Shown: positions 1-9,982, counted from the first letter of the stretch. The stretch: DNA of 58,940 bases from Subsaximicrobium wynnwilliamsii (GCF_007997225.1 NZ_VORM01000027.1:1-58940), one strand, 5' to 3'. Program-made: numbers and translations. The notes: a model not told the origin generated them from the letters alone.

Positions 1-950
1 TATTCATTTCACGAATTCAACAGACTTTCAGTCTGTTTCAAAAAACCTATGGACTTGAATTCCATAGTGATTTAGTTTTCTAAAAACAAAAGATTGATTG
101 ACGATTGACGATTAACGATTAACGATTAACGATTGCAGATTTTTGAATTTAAGAGCATCGTGAATATATTGCATGTTAATCAACAAACAAATCCTCTTTT
201 TTCATTTGGCATCAAGGCTTTAATCATAAATTAGAACTTGAAAAGTCTTTTCTCATTTTTATAACAACAAAAGATTGATTGACGATTAACGATTAACGAT
301 TGCAGATTGAGGATTGCAGATTTTTGAATTTAAGAGCATTGTGAATATATTGCATGTCAATCAAGAAACAAATCCTCTTTGTTGAGTTGGCAAAAAGGCT
401 TATAATCAAGTCATTTATTAGAACTCGATACGTCCTTTCTCATAGGTCTCAAATAGAGTTGAAACTATGCACTTTAGTGCATCTCGCTTTAGCTTCTAAA
501 AATGTTTTGCCACGAATTTCACGAAACTTCCTTTCCGGTAGGCAGGTTTTTACGAAACCGTTTGTTATCCAAAAACGTTCACAATGAGATGCTATTCATT
601 TCACGAATTCAACAGACTTTCAGTCTGTTTCAAAAAACCTATGGACTTGAATTCCATAGTGATTTAGTTTTCTAAAAACAAAAGATTGATTGACGATTGA
701 GATTACGATTAACGATTGACGATTGCAGATTTTTGAATTTAAGAGCATTGTGAATATAATGCATGTCAATCAAGAAACAAATCCTCTTTTTTCATTTGGC
801 ATCAAGGCTTTAATCATAAATTAGAACTTGAAAAGTCTTTTCTCATTTTTATAACAACAAAAGATTGATTGACGATTTACGATTTACGATTGCAGATTTT
901 TGAATTTAAGCGCATTGTGAATATGTTGCATGTTAATCAAGAAACAAATG
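1..950. repeat. Duplicated intergenic repeat block, no gene
   Basis: No convincing gene is present. A block starting at base 1 is repeated from about 594 (period about 593) and stays nearly identical for about 350 bases. It contains short palindromes such as CAGACTTTCAGTCTG and CTATGGACTTGAATTCCATAG-like hairpins. A smaller module (AGATTGATTGACGATT, a run of GATTAAC/GATTGAC heptamers, then GCAGATTTTTGAATTTAAG) occurs four times, near 90, 270, 680 and 860. The stretch 446-670 is a dispersed repeat found again at 41948-42172. The short reading frame at 354-587 lies across repeat sequence and I do not consider it a gene. Confidence 0.85.
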
Positions 951-959
951 CCCATTATT

Positions 960-1072
960 TGGTTAGCATCAAGTCTTAAGTCTTAAGTCCTAATTCTTAA
1001 GTCCTAAGTCTTACGTCTTTTTTCTTAAGTCTTTGTTCTCTTATCTTAATTCTCAATTCTCAAATCTCAATT
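960..1072. repeat. Degenerate heptamer tandem repeat (CTTAAGT-like)
   Basis: Runs of TCTTAAG/TCCTAAG/TCTTACG with a period of 7 bases, grading into TCTCAAT-type units. It lies directly downstream of the leftward histidine kinase stop codon. I see no clear terminator here. Its sequence differs from the GATTAAC heptamers just to the left, but the period is the same. Confidence 0.75.
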
Positions 1073-1073
1073 C

Positions 1074-2261
1074 CTACTTCGCAATGGTAAAACTAAAAGC
1101 ACTGCCGTTACCTTTCTCAGATTCGATTGAAATCGTTCCACCCAATTTTTCAACCAGATTTTTTACAGTGCTCAGGCCGATTCCTGTGCTGGTTTTTCCG
1201 CTGTCTTTTTTCAAGGTCTTGAAAATTTTGAATACAAACTCCTGTTTATCTTTAGGAATGCCGATCCCATTGTCACTCACAGTAAATTTATGATGGAACA
1301 AATCACTGGTGTAGCTTATCTCAACGACTTTGCGCTGCTTGTCATTATATTTTAAGGCATTATCCACCAGGTTTATAAGTATTTGGGACAGTGCTGCCTT
1401 ATTGACGTTCTTCATGATGGCATCTTCAGTAAGGATTAGCTCATCGTTTTTTTGGATCAAGATATTCTCGATGTCTTCTGTAAGCTCAGATAGGGAGAAA
1501 TCTTCCGTATTGCGTTTTAACAGTTCATCTGCCTTGTAGTACATTAAAATACCGTCGATATAATCTTTTAGGATATTTGTGGACTCTTCAATATAGTTGA
1601 GAAACTCGAGGGATTCTTCAGAAAAGACATTGGATTCATCCGCTCTCAGTAAATTTGTGAGCGATTCTATATTCGCCAAGGGCGATTTCAAATCGTGAGA
1701 GACGTGGCCTGCAAAATCGTTGAGATGCTCATAGCGTTGTTTCAATTCTCTTTCAGCGTCTTCTTGTAAAATATTTTTCTTTCTCAGCTCAAACAGGTTA
1801 ACAACTTGCACGGCAAGTATTCGCAAAGCTTCTTTTTGGTGATCGTCGAGATCTCTAGGTTTAAAATCGTAAACGCAAATGGTGCCCAATGCCAGGCCTT
1901 CTTTATTGATAAGTGGCGCACCTGCATAAAAAACCACTTTATTCTCAGTGACCAGTGGGTTGTCGTGAAACCGCTCATCTTCTCGTGCATCATTGACAAT
2001 AAGAAGATCATCCTCCAAGATGGTATGGTTACAAAATGAGATCTCTCTAGGTGACTCATTAAAGGGGATGCCGAGATGTGATTTGAAAAAGTTGCGCTTT
2101 TCATCCATTAATGCAATCAGTGAGATGGGCACATCACAAATCATCGCTACCAATTTATTGATGTTATCAAAATCGGTTTCGGGTAAGGTATCTAAAATTT
2201 TATAAGTTCTTAGCGAATTTATACGTTCCTCTTCGGTTCTTGTTAGTTCTGGGGTAATCAT
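1074..2261 (-). CDS. GAF-domain sensor histidine kinase
   Basis: A 395-residue cytoplasmic two-component sensor kinase with no membrane segment. Residues about 20-160 form a GAF domain of the kind found at the N-terminus of many bacteroidete kinases. A short coiled linker follows. The dimerisation/phosphoacceptor segment has SHDLKSPL with the phosphorylated His at residue 189. The HATPase_c domain follows, with N-box LVDNALKYN, G1 box DNGIGIP and G2 box STGIGLSTVK. It would autophosphorylate on His and pass phosphate to a response regulator, but none is adjacent, so it is an orphan here. The GAF ligand cannot be told from sequence. The start ATG agrees with the usual N-terminal length of this family. 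Confidence 0.92.
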   Translation of the reverse strand: MITPELTRTEEERINSLRTYKILDTLPETDFDNINKLVAMICDVPISLIALMDEKRNFFKSHLGIPFNESPREISFCNHTILEDDLLIVNDAREDERFHDNPLVTENKVVFYAGAPLINKEGLALGTICVYDFKPRDLDDHQKEALRILAVQVVNLFELRKKNILQEDAERELKQRYEHLNDFAGHVSHDLKSPLANIESLTNLLRADESNVFSEESLEFLNYIEESTNILKDYIDGILMYYKADELLKRNTEDFSLSELTEDIENILIQKNDELILTEDAIMKNVNKAALSQILINLVDNALKYNDKQRKVVEISYTSDLFHHKFTVSDNGIGIPKDKQEFVFKIFKTLKKDSGKTSTGIGLSTVKNLVEKLGGTISIESEKGNGSAFSFTIAK

Positions 2262-2321
2262 TTGTAAGAAAATTTTCTCTGTAAGATACTTACGATAAAT
2301 GAGATGGGTCGGTTTTCTATG

Positions 2322-3086
2322 TTAAAAATTCTCAAAAACGCCCAATCCAAATAGTGCGAAATCATACTTTACAGGATCGTGTTGGTCTAAGCGTCTTAAC
2401 GCCATATCTAATTCTAATAATGCCTTGGCATCATTCTGTTTTCGTTTGAGTAAGCGCAACTTCCTTGCCACGTTTCCGGAGTGCACATCAAGCGGACAAG
2501 AGAGCGCGCTTGGAGAAATTGACTGCCAGATACCAAGGTCCACACCGTTATTGTCATTACGAACCATCCATCGCAAAAACATGTTGATGCGTTTTGCTGC
2601 GGAATTTTTCAAGGGATCGCTCACGTGTTTTTTTGTTCTCGGCAAATGATCGATTTCAAAAAAGGAATTTTTAAACTGATGTATGGCGGGCTGAAGGCTG
2701 TTACGATCCACATTGGCAGCGAATACGGCTTCCAAACCCCTATGGTTTTTGTAAATATGCTGAAGGCTTTTGATGAATTGCACAAAATCGTGACCATTGA
2801 AAGTGCGGTGGACAAAAGCTGACAAGGGCTCTAAATCGGCTTCGGAATGATTCATCACAAAATCATAAGGCGAATTGTGCAACAAATCCATCATCTTGTG
2901 GGCATTGTTGATGATGCTCTTCCGGTTTCCCCAAGAAATGGTAGCGGTCAAAAATGCTGCGATTTCCACGTCCTCTTTAAGTGTGAATTGATGCGGAATC
3001 TGGATGGGATCTGATTCTATAAATTGGGGGTGGTTGTAAAATTCGGCTTTGGTGTCTAAAAATTCCTTGAGGTCTTTCTTGTTCAA
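2322..3086 (-). CDS. TIGR02757/DUF2400 family protein
   Basis: A 254-residue protein that I recognise as the TIGR02757 (DUF2400) family, widespread in Bacteroidota and of unknown biochemical function. Family-like segments include the N-terminal NHPQFIESDPIQIPHQF, the central ATISWGNRKSIINN, and the C-terminal MFLRWMVRNDNNGVDLGIW followed by PLDVHSGNVARKLRLL. The fold is thought to be helical and distantly like helix-hairpin-helix DNA glycosylases, but that is family knowledge and not something I can show here. It is complete, cytoplasmic, and separated by about 60 bases from the kinase gene downstream on the same strand. Confidence 0.88.
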   Translation of the reverse strand: MNKKDLKEFLDTKAEFYNHPQFIESDPIQIPHQFTLKEDVEIAAFLTATISWGNRKSIINNAHKMMDLLHNSPYDFVMNHSEADLEPLSAFVHRTFNGHDFVQFIKSLQHIYKNHRGLEAVFAANVDRNSLQPAIHQFKNSFFEIDHLPRTKKHVSDPLKNSAAKRINMFLRWMVRNDNNGVDLGIWQSISPSALSCPLDVHSGNVARKLRLLKRKQNDAKALLELDMALRRLDQHDPVKYDFALFGLGVFENF

Positions 3087-3282
3087 TCTGTTCTTTTTTT
3101 TAATATAAATCTTCTGAAATTGACGAACTGTAAAGATAAGATTTATTAAAGCAGCTGGATTTTGATTTTAACAAAAGCTATTTCCGAAGCTTTTCTTGAC
3201 AGACCAAAATACCTGGGTACAATTTGATTTTTGAAATTTTCTGAAGTTTTATAAGAAGCGCGTTCCTTCAGCAGAAAAGTTT

Positions 3283-4317
3283 CTAAAGCTTGACCCCAAA
3301 CTTGAAGCCCAATGAGAAATTGAAAAGCTTTTGTTTGCCCTCTTCCTCAAGATTATTAGTGTTGGGCCAAAATAGAAATCCATCCTCATCGTCATAATTG
3401 CGATGCTTAGCGGGATCGTAATAACGGTTCGGATTCTTAATCGTTTTATAGCGTATCCCAAAACCCGTATAGAGGTCAAAATACAAGCGTTTCCCGATTG
3501 GAAAATTCAATCCATACTTGATGTTGAATACATTCACTTTTTTCTGAACAATAAAATCTTCATTGCGAGCATAAAAAATATCCCCATCGCTAATGGTATA
3601 ATTGATGTCGTCTGTGAATTGATGCCTTAAGAAACGCGCCTCCAAGCCCACATATTCATTGATTCTCCCGTTGCCGGTAAGGCTCGCAATGTTGTACCAT
3701 TTCAGTTCCATCCTAAACGAATGACTGCGATCTTCTACCAAATCTACAGCGCTATTAGACCTAAGTCTTTCGGTGTATTTTAGTCCAGCTTCTGCACTTA
3801 TGCTCACATCATCTTTAAAAAAATATTCGCCACCTAAGCTAAGCATGGGTTGGGAAAACGCATCAATAGCCATTAATGGTGAGGTGTAGAGAAAGAAATC
3901 ATTCCGTTTAAAAGGCACTAATTTTTCTTCGGAAATAAAAAAGGAATTACTCATGGAATCCATTTTAATATTAATGGTTTTTCTGTAGGTAAATCGTTTG
4001 GGATTGGTGAGATCCACCAAAAAACCCAGTCCATAGGTGTAGGGGAGATTCAAATAAAATAAACCAGAGATTTTTCGCTTAAAGGCAAAGTCATTAACAA
4101 TAGCGTCTTTTACAACCCGAACCCGTAAGGAGTCTTTTGAGCGTTGCGCAGTGATTTTAACATAAGCGTTGCTTACAACTGTGGTATCATTGTTATAGAC
4201 GACTTGAGTGTCTATGGGCGCATAAAGTTTAACTTCTGTTGTGCTGCTGTTCAAAATTGAAGCACAAGAATTGAAGGTCAAAATTACCACGAGAAGGCGC
4301 AGGATATTTTTGGTCAT
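3283..4317 (-). CDS. Predicted lipoprotein with beta-strand-rich C-terminus
   Basis: The chosen start gives 345 residues. The reading frame is open 20 codons further upstream, but the internal ATG at 4317 begins a classical signal peptide (MTKNILRLLVVILTFNSC) whose Cys18 would be the lipidated residue. The body has alternating hydrophobic/aromatic strands, for example YFDLYTGFGIRY, and ends in FNFSLGFKFGVKL. This resembles an outer-membrane or periplasmic beta-rich protein. I do not recognise a named family and assign no function. It sits just upstream, in reading direction, of the TIGR02757 gene and downstream of the LolD-like gene. Confidence 0.7.
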   Translation of the reverse strand: MTKNILRLLVVILTFNSCASILNSSTTEVKLYAPIDTQVVYNNDTTVVSNAYVKITAQRSKDSLRVRVVKDAIVNDFAFKRKISGLFYLNLPYTYGLGFLVDLTNPKRFTYRKTINIKMDSMSNSFFISEEKLVPFKRNDFFLYTSPLMAIDAFSQPMLSLGGEYFFKDDVSISAEAGLKYTERLRSNSAVDLVEDRSHSFRMELKWYNIASLTGNGRINEYVGLEARFLRHQFTDDINYTISDGDIFYARNEDFIVQKKVNVFNIKYGLNFPIGKRLYFDLYTGFGIRYKTIKNPNRYYDPAKHRNYDDEDGFLFWPNTNNLEEEGKQKLFNFSLGFKFGVKL

Positions 4318-4417
4318 TAACAAGGGGATTGTGCACTTAAGATGCCATAGACCTATAAAGGTTGCGTGGCCATACAATACATACGGTCATGGACAAGAAC
4401 GATAAGTAGTTTGAAAT

Positions 4418-5080
4418 TTAAGGCATCACACGCCCATCAACCATGGTCAATTTACGATCGGCCATATCTGCCAACTCTGTATTGTGGGTCACGATCACAA
4501 AGGTTTGACCAAATTCGTCGCGCAGTTTGAAAAAGAGGTTATGTAGGTTTTCTGCAGATTCGCTGTCCAGATTTCCCGAGGGTTCATCGGCAAAGATCAA
4601 TTCTGGATTGTTTACCAAGGCTCTTGCCACCGCAACCCGTTGTTGTTCACCACCCGACAGTTCGCTGGGTTTGTGATGGTAACGATCGGAAAGGCCTAAA
4701 AAGTCCAAAAGTTCTTTGGCTCGGGTTTCGGCTTGTGTTTTTGTTTTTCCGAAGATAAACGCAGGGATGCACACATTTTCCAAAGCTGAAAATTCGGGTA
4801 ACAGTTGATGAAACTGAAAAATAAATCCAATATGTGCATTGCGGAAACGCGCCAAGGCCTTATCGCCCAACTCGGGGATTGAGGTATTGTTGATCACTAA
4901 AGTACTGGCGCTTTTTTTATCGATTTGATCTAAAGTGCCCAAAATTTGAAGCAAGGTGGTTTTTCCGGCTCCAGAGGCACCAACGATCGAGACAATCTCC
5001 CCTTTTTTGATATCGAGATCCACACCTTTCAATACATGAAGGTCTCCGTAATTTTTATGAATGTTTGTCGCTTTTATCAT
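4418..5080 (-). CDS. ABC transporter ATP-binding protein, LolD/MacB type
   Basis: A 220-residue ATPase subunit with Walker [10 protein letters not shown] near residue 35, a Q-loop in [18 protein letters not shown], the ABC signature [15 protein letters not shown], Walker [13 protein letters not shown] and an H-loop in [12 protein letters not shown]. The [11 protein letters not shown] stretch and overall length place it in the lipoprotein-releasing/macrolide-export group (LolD, MacB, FtsE). These work with FtsX-type permeases to extract lipoproteins or move substrates using a periplasmic domain. No permease is adjacent. An FtsX-type permease is encoded at 29696-30931, but linking the two would be a guess. 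A 45-bp repeat lies just upstream of its start. Confidence 0.92.
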   Translation of the reverse strand: MIKATNIHKNYGDLHVLKGVDLDIKKGEIVSIVGASGAGKTTLLQILGTLDQIDKKSASTLVINNTSIPELGDKALARFRNAHIGFIFQFHQLLPEFSALENVCIPAFIFGKTKTQAETRAKELLDFLGLSDRYHHKPSELSGGEQQRVAVARALVNNPELIFADEPSGNLDSESAENLHNLFFKLRDEFGQTFVIVTHNTELADMADRKLTMVDGRVMP

Positions 5081-5081
5081 G

Positions 5082-5126
5082 CTATTTTATAAAGTCTTGA
5101 AAGTACCACTTTATGATTAAAGTCGC
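5082..5126. repeat. 45-bp dispersed repeat, copy 1
   Basis: Starts CTATTTTATAAAGTCTTGAA and ends TTAAAGTCGC. About 39 of 45 bases match the second copy at 8007-8051. Both copies contain the inverted pair TAAAGT...ACTTTA. This copy is immediately upstream of the LolD-like gene, so it lies where a leader or promoter would be. Confidence 0.7.
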
Positions 5127-5144
5127 AATTGTGGAACATTTTTA

Positions 5145-7601
5145 TTAGGAATTACTTTTGGTTCCCCTTTTGAACAGATTTTTAGCTGTGTTGTAATCGA
5201 TAAAATATTGCAATCGTAATGAAAAGGAATGCAGCGTAGGCTGTTGGAACAGTGTACTAATCGTCTCGTCAAAAGCCCTATCGGACGCTGCATCACGTCG
5301 TAACAACTGGTTTCTATAGAGTGCGGTCAAAAAGCTGCCTGGCGCAAATTGCCAAGAATAATTGAGGTCCAAGTTCCAAGTGCTAAAATTGACGTTTGAG
5401 CTTTGCAACCCTAAATCTGAAAAAGAATTGGTGGTTTTCAATAAACGCCCATTGTCCTGAAGCAAATAGACCTGATTGTCATAATCTACAGTAGAAATAT
5501 AATTTCTAAATGTCAACTCCAAGCTGTGCATGGGATTGAAGCTATAAGATCCACGTATGCTATTGATTATGGTTTCTTGATCCCGCTGCCCAAAAACGAT
5601 TTCGTTATCCAGGTCGTTGGAATTATTGGTATAACCCCGATCTCGGGAAATCCTGTCGTAATCAATTTCATAAACCAAAAAGAATTTATCGTTAAAGCGC
5701 ACTCGTGGCTCAAGACCAAAACTGTACTGTTTGGTATCCCTATGATCTTCAAAAAAGACGGAAGCTCCAATATTGGCATCAATGGCAAAAGTATTGTTGT
5801 AATTGGTTGAAATATAAATACGGGCATCCATTTTATTTTCATAGATGAAGTAGCGACCTTCTCGCCTCGGTTCAAAATAATCGAACTGTTTTCCCGGTAG
5901 CAAATTGATTCTAGCACCAAAATTGTGCAAGGTCTCTTTTGTGGCTGCGTTAAAACTAGCTCCAAGACCATTACCGGTATAGACGCCGGGATTGTCTAGA
6001 CGGGTATAATTAATGTAAGTGCTCCAGTTGTAACTATTAAAATGCTTGGTGGGCTTGAACGTGCGATATCCAAAATCGACGCCAAAATTGTTGTAGTTGT
6101 TTCTGTAAATGAGTCCGAGATCGTTGATGTCAAATTTGGTGTCGGCAAACGAATGGTCAAAACTATAACGGTAATTCCCATAGATCTTACTGGCCACAAA
6201 ACGGGAGCTGTAGCCTGTGCTGGTTCCATCCAGTCGATTGACACTGCTCATTTTTGTCTCAGCATAAAGGTTGTAGGTATTGCGTTTGTTGGTTATATCG
6301 GCAATGACCGCGGTCACATTCGCATCTCTAAAATGACCACTTCTACTCACATTGGTGTTAATGATGCTTACCGAAGAATTTTGATTGAACTGTTGGTCTA
6401 ATACTAAGATATTGTAGTTGGAAAGCGGCTCAACCAATTGTTCTCTTGAGTTCCCACTTAGTGTGTCTTTTAGGCTTGCAAAGGTTTTTTCAGTAATCGC
6501 ATTGAAAAAACCAATGCCCAATCCATTTTTGGTTCGACCTGAAATCTTCGCAGCATTCAATACCTTGACGGTGGTAGGGTAATTGGTCTCAATCTCGTTT
6601 GCGTTTAGGTTGGTGTCACCTGTTGGAGCACTTCCCACACGACGTGAAAAGAACAAATTGCCTTTATTGAAAAGGTTTACGCCCTCAGTAAAAAATTGAC
6701 GTTGTTCAGAAAAGGTCTGTTCAAAAGGCCCGAGATTTAAGGAGAGATTGTCAAAACCTGCCTGAGTAAAATCTGGGATTAAGGTCATGTCCAAGGTAAA
6801 ATTTTCGCTAATGCCATACTTAACGTCCATCCCGAATCTAAGATTGGTTTCGGTTCTGCCTTCAAAACTATTGACAATGCCTGTGGTAAATGGATAGAAG
6901 CTTAAACGGGTTGGTGGCTTGATGTTTTTGAGACCAACGAGTTCTCCATGGTATAGGCCAGTGTTGCCTTTGCTAATATCAATGGGGTTCCAAGTGTATT
7001 GGGAGCGATAGCGTCTAAATTGTCTGTGAAACTGTATTCCCCAAGTCTGCACCTCACGGTTGGCAAAGCGCAAAGAACGGTAGGGGATCTTCATTTCCAA
7101 AACCCATCCTTCTTCGGTTATTTTTACTGCGCTATCCCAAACCGCATTCCATCCAAAATCCTCACCGTTACTGGGAGTCAATGTGGCATCGGCCTGCACT
7201 CCAGAGCTAAAGACAAAAAATTCGGTATCGTTTTGGGCATCGTTGTTGGGGTTGAGAATCAATCCGAAGAAATCGGTCTGGCCAAAATCATCGCGGCTGG
7301 TCAATTGGCTCATGATTTTTGTTGGATCATCATAAAGATAGGCTGCCAAATACACTGCTTCGTCATCATAGGTCATTTGAACAACTGTGCGGTTTTCAAT
7401 AGAATCTTTTATACCTGCATTCGGTTTGAATTGGGTGAAATCTTGGGCTTTTTCGGCAGTTTGCCATACACTATCGTCTAAAACCCCATCAATTTTTGGA
7501 GGATTTGATGTACGATCGATATGCAATTGCTTTTTTTGCTGTGCCTGTATAGTGATGGAAAACCATATAAAAAAGATATAAAAAACAATAGAAGTTTTCA
7601 T
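5145..7601 (-). CDS. DUF5916 outer-membrane protein with N-terminal CBM9-like domain
   Basis: The start is placed at the internal ATG at 7601, which begins a signal peptide (MKTSIVFYIFFIWFSITIQA). The upstream 14 codons of open frame are probably untranslated. This gives 818 residues. Residues about 20-210 resemble the carbohydrate-binding family 9-like domain that precedes DUF5916 (PKIDGVLDDSVWQTAEKAQDF; DDEAVYLAAYLYDDP; GWVLEMKIPYRSLRF). The rest is the DUF5916 region with many amphipathic strands (YNNFGVDFGYRTF, LNYSWQFAPGSFL) and a C-terminal strand LRLQYFIDYN, consistent with an outer-membrane beta-barrel. The family is common in Bacteroidota, and its ligand is not established as far as I know. 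Confidence 0.88.
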   Translation of the reverse strand: MKTSIVFYIFFIWFSITIQAQQKKQLHIDRTSNPPKIDGVLDDSVWQTAEKAQDFTQFKPNAGIKDSIENRTVVQMTYDDEAVYLAAYLYDDPTKIMSQLTSRDDFGQTDFFGLILNPNNDAQNDTEFFVFSSGVQADATLTPSNGEDFGWNAVWDSAVKITEEGWVLEMKIPYRSLRFANREVQTWGIQFHRQFRRYRSQYTWNPIDISKGNTGLYHGELVGLKNIKPPTRLSFYPFTTGIVNSFEGRTETNLRFGMDVKYGISENFTLDMTLIPDFTQAGFDNLSLNLGPFEQTFSEQRQFFTEGVNLFNKGNLFFSRRVGSAPTGDTNLNANEIETNYPTTVKVLNAAKISGRTKNGLGIGFFNAITEKTFASLKDTLSGNSREQLVEPLSNYNILVLDQQFNQNSSVSIINTNVSRSGHFRDANVTAVIADITNKRNTYNLYAETKMSSVNRLDGTSTGYSSRFVASKIYGNYRYSFDHSFADTKFDINDLGLIYRNNYNNFGVDFGYRTFKPTKHFNSYNWSTYINYTRLDNPGVYTGNGLGASFNAATKETLHNFGARINLLPGKQFDYFEPRREGRYFIYENKMDARIYISTNYNNTFAIDANIGASVFFEDHRDTKQYSFGLEPRVRFNDKFFLVYEIDYDRISRDRGYTNNSNDLDNEIVFGQRDQETIINSIRGSYSFNPMHSLELTFRNYISTVDYDNQVYLLQDNGRLLKTTNSFSDLGLQSSNVNFSTWNLDLNYSWQFAPGSFLTALYRNQLLRRDAASDRAFDETISTLFQQPTLHSFSLRLQYFIDYNTAKNLFKRGTKSNS

Positions 7602-8193
7602 TTTGGTAAGTTGGACTTTATGCTTGCCGTAATTCAAAGACAAGCGCTTATAATAATTGTTGAATTTGGGTGCGCAAATTTAAGATTAATATTTCGAAAT
7701 GGGCTAAATCTAAAGCTTCAAATGCAAACACAGTTGCAGCAATAGGGGTGTAGGATAGCGTCTCTACAATTGCAGAACGGCATCAAGAAGTGTACGAGAT
7801 GCAGGCGAACTAAAAGTAATCAAAAGCTACTGTTTGACTTCTCACAGGTTTTGAGAGCTTAACACATACAATACGGCTAGGTGGTAGGTTTAAAATAGAG
7901 AGACATGTGGTCAGTAAACCATAGCATTGAAAACCACTAAACACTTAAAATGGGAAGGCATCGTGCTTCTGGTCGCTATGTTTGACTTGAAGTCGCTCTT
8001 ATCACACTATTTTATAAAGTCTTGAACCTACCACTTTACAGGTAAAGTCGCGAAGTAGTGACTATTTAGTCAAAATATTTTATGCTTGGTGCTTAAAAGG
8101 CTTTTATAGGATGGGACGTTTTTCAATTCTGGTGCATTACTTTCACTTGCCTAATAAATAAGCGTAATTTTGCTACTTTTTAGATAGCATGTC
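7602..8193. other. Intergenic region without a gene
   Basis: About 590 bases between the leftward DUF5916 gene and the rightward MFS gene, so it should hold two divergent promoters. I see no gene. It includes the second 45-bp repeat copy (8007-8051) and, on the plus strand, a TAATTTTG box at 8165-8172 matching the Bacteroidetes -7 consensus TAnnTTTG, about 21 bases before the MFS start codon. An upstream TTG at 8147-8149 is too close for an ideal -33 element. Confidence 0.6.
8007..8051. repeat. 45-bp dispersed repeat, copy 2
   Basis: Starts CTATTTTATAAAGTCTTGAA and ends GGTAAAGTCGC, the partner of 5082-5126. It lies in the divergent promoter region upstream of the MFS transporter. The six differences fall in two small clusters, leaving the flanking TAAAGT/ACTTTA arms intact. 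Confidence 0.7.
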
Positions 8194-9369
8194 ATGAAAA
8201 AGATCAACACGCCCTCCAAATTTTTACTCATTGTTGCTATTTTGGCCATTGCTTTCAACTTGCGGCCTGCACTTTCGGGCATTGGGCCTTTAGCAGAAGA
8301 TATAGGCATAGATCTCAACTTATCTGCTGCTTGGTTGGGATTGCTAACCACTTTGCCTTTATTGGCTTTTGGGGTTATTTCCATGCTTACGTCTTTATTT
8401 ACCAAGCGATTGGGGATTGGTAAGACCTTATTGGGCGCTTTGGTTATACTCACTTTTGGGATTGTATTACGGTCTCTTTTTGGAGTGGTGGGTTTGTATG
8501 CAGGCACTTTGTTTATAGGGATAGGCATTGCCTTTGGAAACGTCCTGATTCCTGCTTTGACAAAACAAAATTTCCCAGAAAGGGCAGGTGCAATCACCAG
8601 TTTATACAGCAGCGTGATGGCGGTAGGAGCTTCAATCGCTGCGGGGATAAGCGTACCTTTGGCAACGAGCTATGGTTGGGGATGGCGCGGCGCCTTGGGC
8701 ATTTGGGCAGTGCCTGCTTTTTTGGCCTTAGTCATTTGGTCTTTTCGTGTAAAACATATTAAAAAAACAAACCCTAGACGTGGCTTTACTGAAGCACTCA
8801 AAAAATTAAGTGGCACCCCTTTGGTCTGGAAAATGGCGATCTATATGGGTTTACAGTCCTTGGCGTTTTATGTGGTTTTAGCTTGGCTGCCCACTATTTT
8901 AGTAGAAGATGGTTACACCTCTTCCTATGCGGGGTGGATGCTGTCTTTATCGCAAGCCACAGGGATTTTAGGCTCCATCATCATCCCCTTATGGGCGGGA
9001 AAACGCAAAGATCAGCGCTTGATCATTGTGATTTTGGTCCTATTGGAAATCATTTCTTTAGCTGGATTGATGTTTCCTGAGTTGGGAATGGTGTCGGTTT
9101 GGGTCTCGATCATCGGGTTTGTTTTGGGTGGCACCTTCGGGCTCGCCTTGTTGCTTATTGTGTTGCGCTCCACAGATGCCGATACCGCCGCAGAACTTTC
9201 GGGAATTGTGCAATCCATTGGTTATTTGATTGCTGCGACCGGACCACTATTGATTGGGATTATTCATGATGTGAGCCAAGATTGGAATTACGCTTTGGTG
9301 GTTTTGATTGGCGTTAGCCTCATGAAGCTTTACGCTGGCATGGGTGCGGGAAAACCTGGGCAAATTTAA
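8194..9369 (+). CDS. MFS transporter, CynX/NimT-like
   Basis: A 391-residue inner-membrane protein with about 12 hydrophobic segments. The N-terminus NLRPALSGIGPLAEDIG is the recognisable motif of the CynX/NimT (cyanate/nitroimidazole) branch of the major facilitator superfamily. Repeated MFS-like features follow (LLTTLPLLAFGVISML; the short charged loop TKRLGIG; a second half starting near LVWKMAIYMG). It would move a small anion or drug-like compound across the inner membrane, but the real substrate cannot be deduced. It is complete and read alone from a probable TAATTTTG promoter box. No cyanase gene is adjacent, so the symbol cynX is not used. Confidence 0.88.
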   Translation: MKKINTPSKFLLIVAILAIAFNLRPALSGIGPLAEDIGIDLNLSAAWLGLLTTLPLLAFGVISMLTSLFTKRLGIGKTLLGALVILTFGIVLRSLFGVVGLYAGTLFIGIGIAFGNVLIPALTKQNFPERAGAITSLYSSVMAVGASIAAGISVPLATSYGWGWRGALGIWAVPAFLALVIWSFRVKHIKKTNPRRGFTEALKKLSGTPLVWKMAIYMGLQSLAFYVVLAWLPTILVEDGYTSSYAGWMLSLSQATGILGSIIIPLWAGKRKDQRLIIVILVLLEIISLAGLMFPELGMVSVWVSIIGFVLGGTFGLALLLIVLRSTDADTAAELSGIVQSIGYLIAATGPLLIGIIHDVSQDWNYALVVLIGVSLMKLYAGMGAGKPGQI

Positions 9370-9491
9370 ACTGCACATTTCAAACTTGACCCTCAAGTAG
9401 CGAGAAAGTGACCTCAAGCCAATAATCCCATAGATTCCGTTTTTTTAGTTAATTTAACAGGCTCAAAAGATAGTTTCTCAACTTTTAAAAT

Positions 9492-9791
9492 ATGACAAAC
9501 ACCAAATACATCAAACTCGCAGGAAGTATATTGTTGGATGCTGTGGGCTATGTGACCTTTCTAATTCCCGGTGTGGGAGAGTTTGGCGATGTGATTTGGG
9601 CACCAGCATCGGCGTACATCATGACCAAAATGTATAAGGGCAAAAAATCCAGGATCGCAGCCACCATTTCCTTTGTGGAAGAGGCCTTACCATTTACAGA
9701 TGTCATCCCTACATTTACCTTGATGTGGCTTTATGTGTATGTGTTTTCTGCGGAAAAGCCTTCCGAAGAACAGACTATTGACGTGGATTAA
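9492..9791 (+). CDS. Small conserved-looking membrane protein
   Basis: 99 residues. Two hydrophobic stretches are visible: about 10-35 (ILLDAVGYVTFLIPGVGEF) and about 68-90 (VIPTFTLMWLYVYVFSA). A short basic loop, KMYKGKKSRIA, lies between them. The tail is acidic. I do not recognise the family. It has a normal start, good spacing from the MFS gene upstream (about 120 bases) and a strong terminator right after it, which supports it being real. Confidence 0.7.
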   Translation: MTNTKYIKLAGSILLDAVGYVTFLIPGVGEFGDVIWAPASAYIMTKMYKGKKSRIAATISFVEEALPFTDVIPTFTLMWLYVYVFSAEKPSEEQTIDVD

Positions 9792-9858
9792 TCATCAAAA
9801 TATTAGACTGAAGCATTTTTTATTTTCGGTTCATCCGAAACATTTGAATTTGGAATAA

Positions 9859-9895
9859 AAAAGACCTGTAAGTGCGAAACACCTACAGGTCTTTT
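9859..9895. terminator. Bidirectional rho-independent terminator
   Basis: A stem of about 16 pairs built from AAAAGACCTGTAAGTG and CACCTACAGGTCTTTT, with A-runs on the left and T-runs on the right. It serves the rightward small-protein gene and the leftward lipoprotein gene, which converge here. Confidence 0.88.
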
Positions 9896-9982
9896 ATTTG
9901 CTTGTAAATAGATTCAATAATTGGTTTTATCCTAAAGGATTTCAAAAATCGCGTCAGATAAAACCAATTGAAATGAAGGCGT

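Noticed and set aside
354-587. 77-residue frame in the left repeat block
   Set aside because: Made of dispersed repeat sequence that also occurs at 41948-42172 without the same frame.
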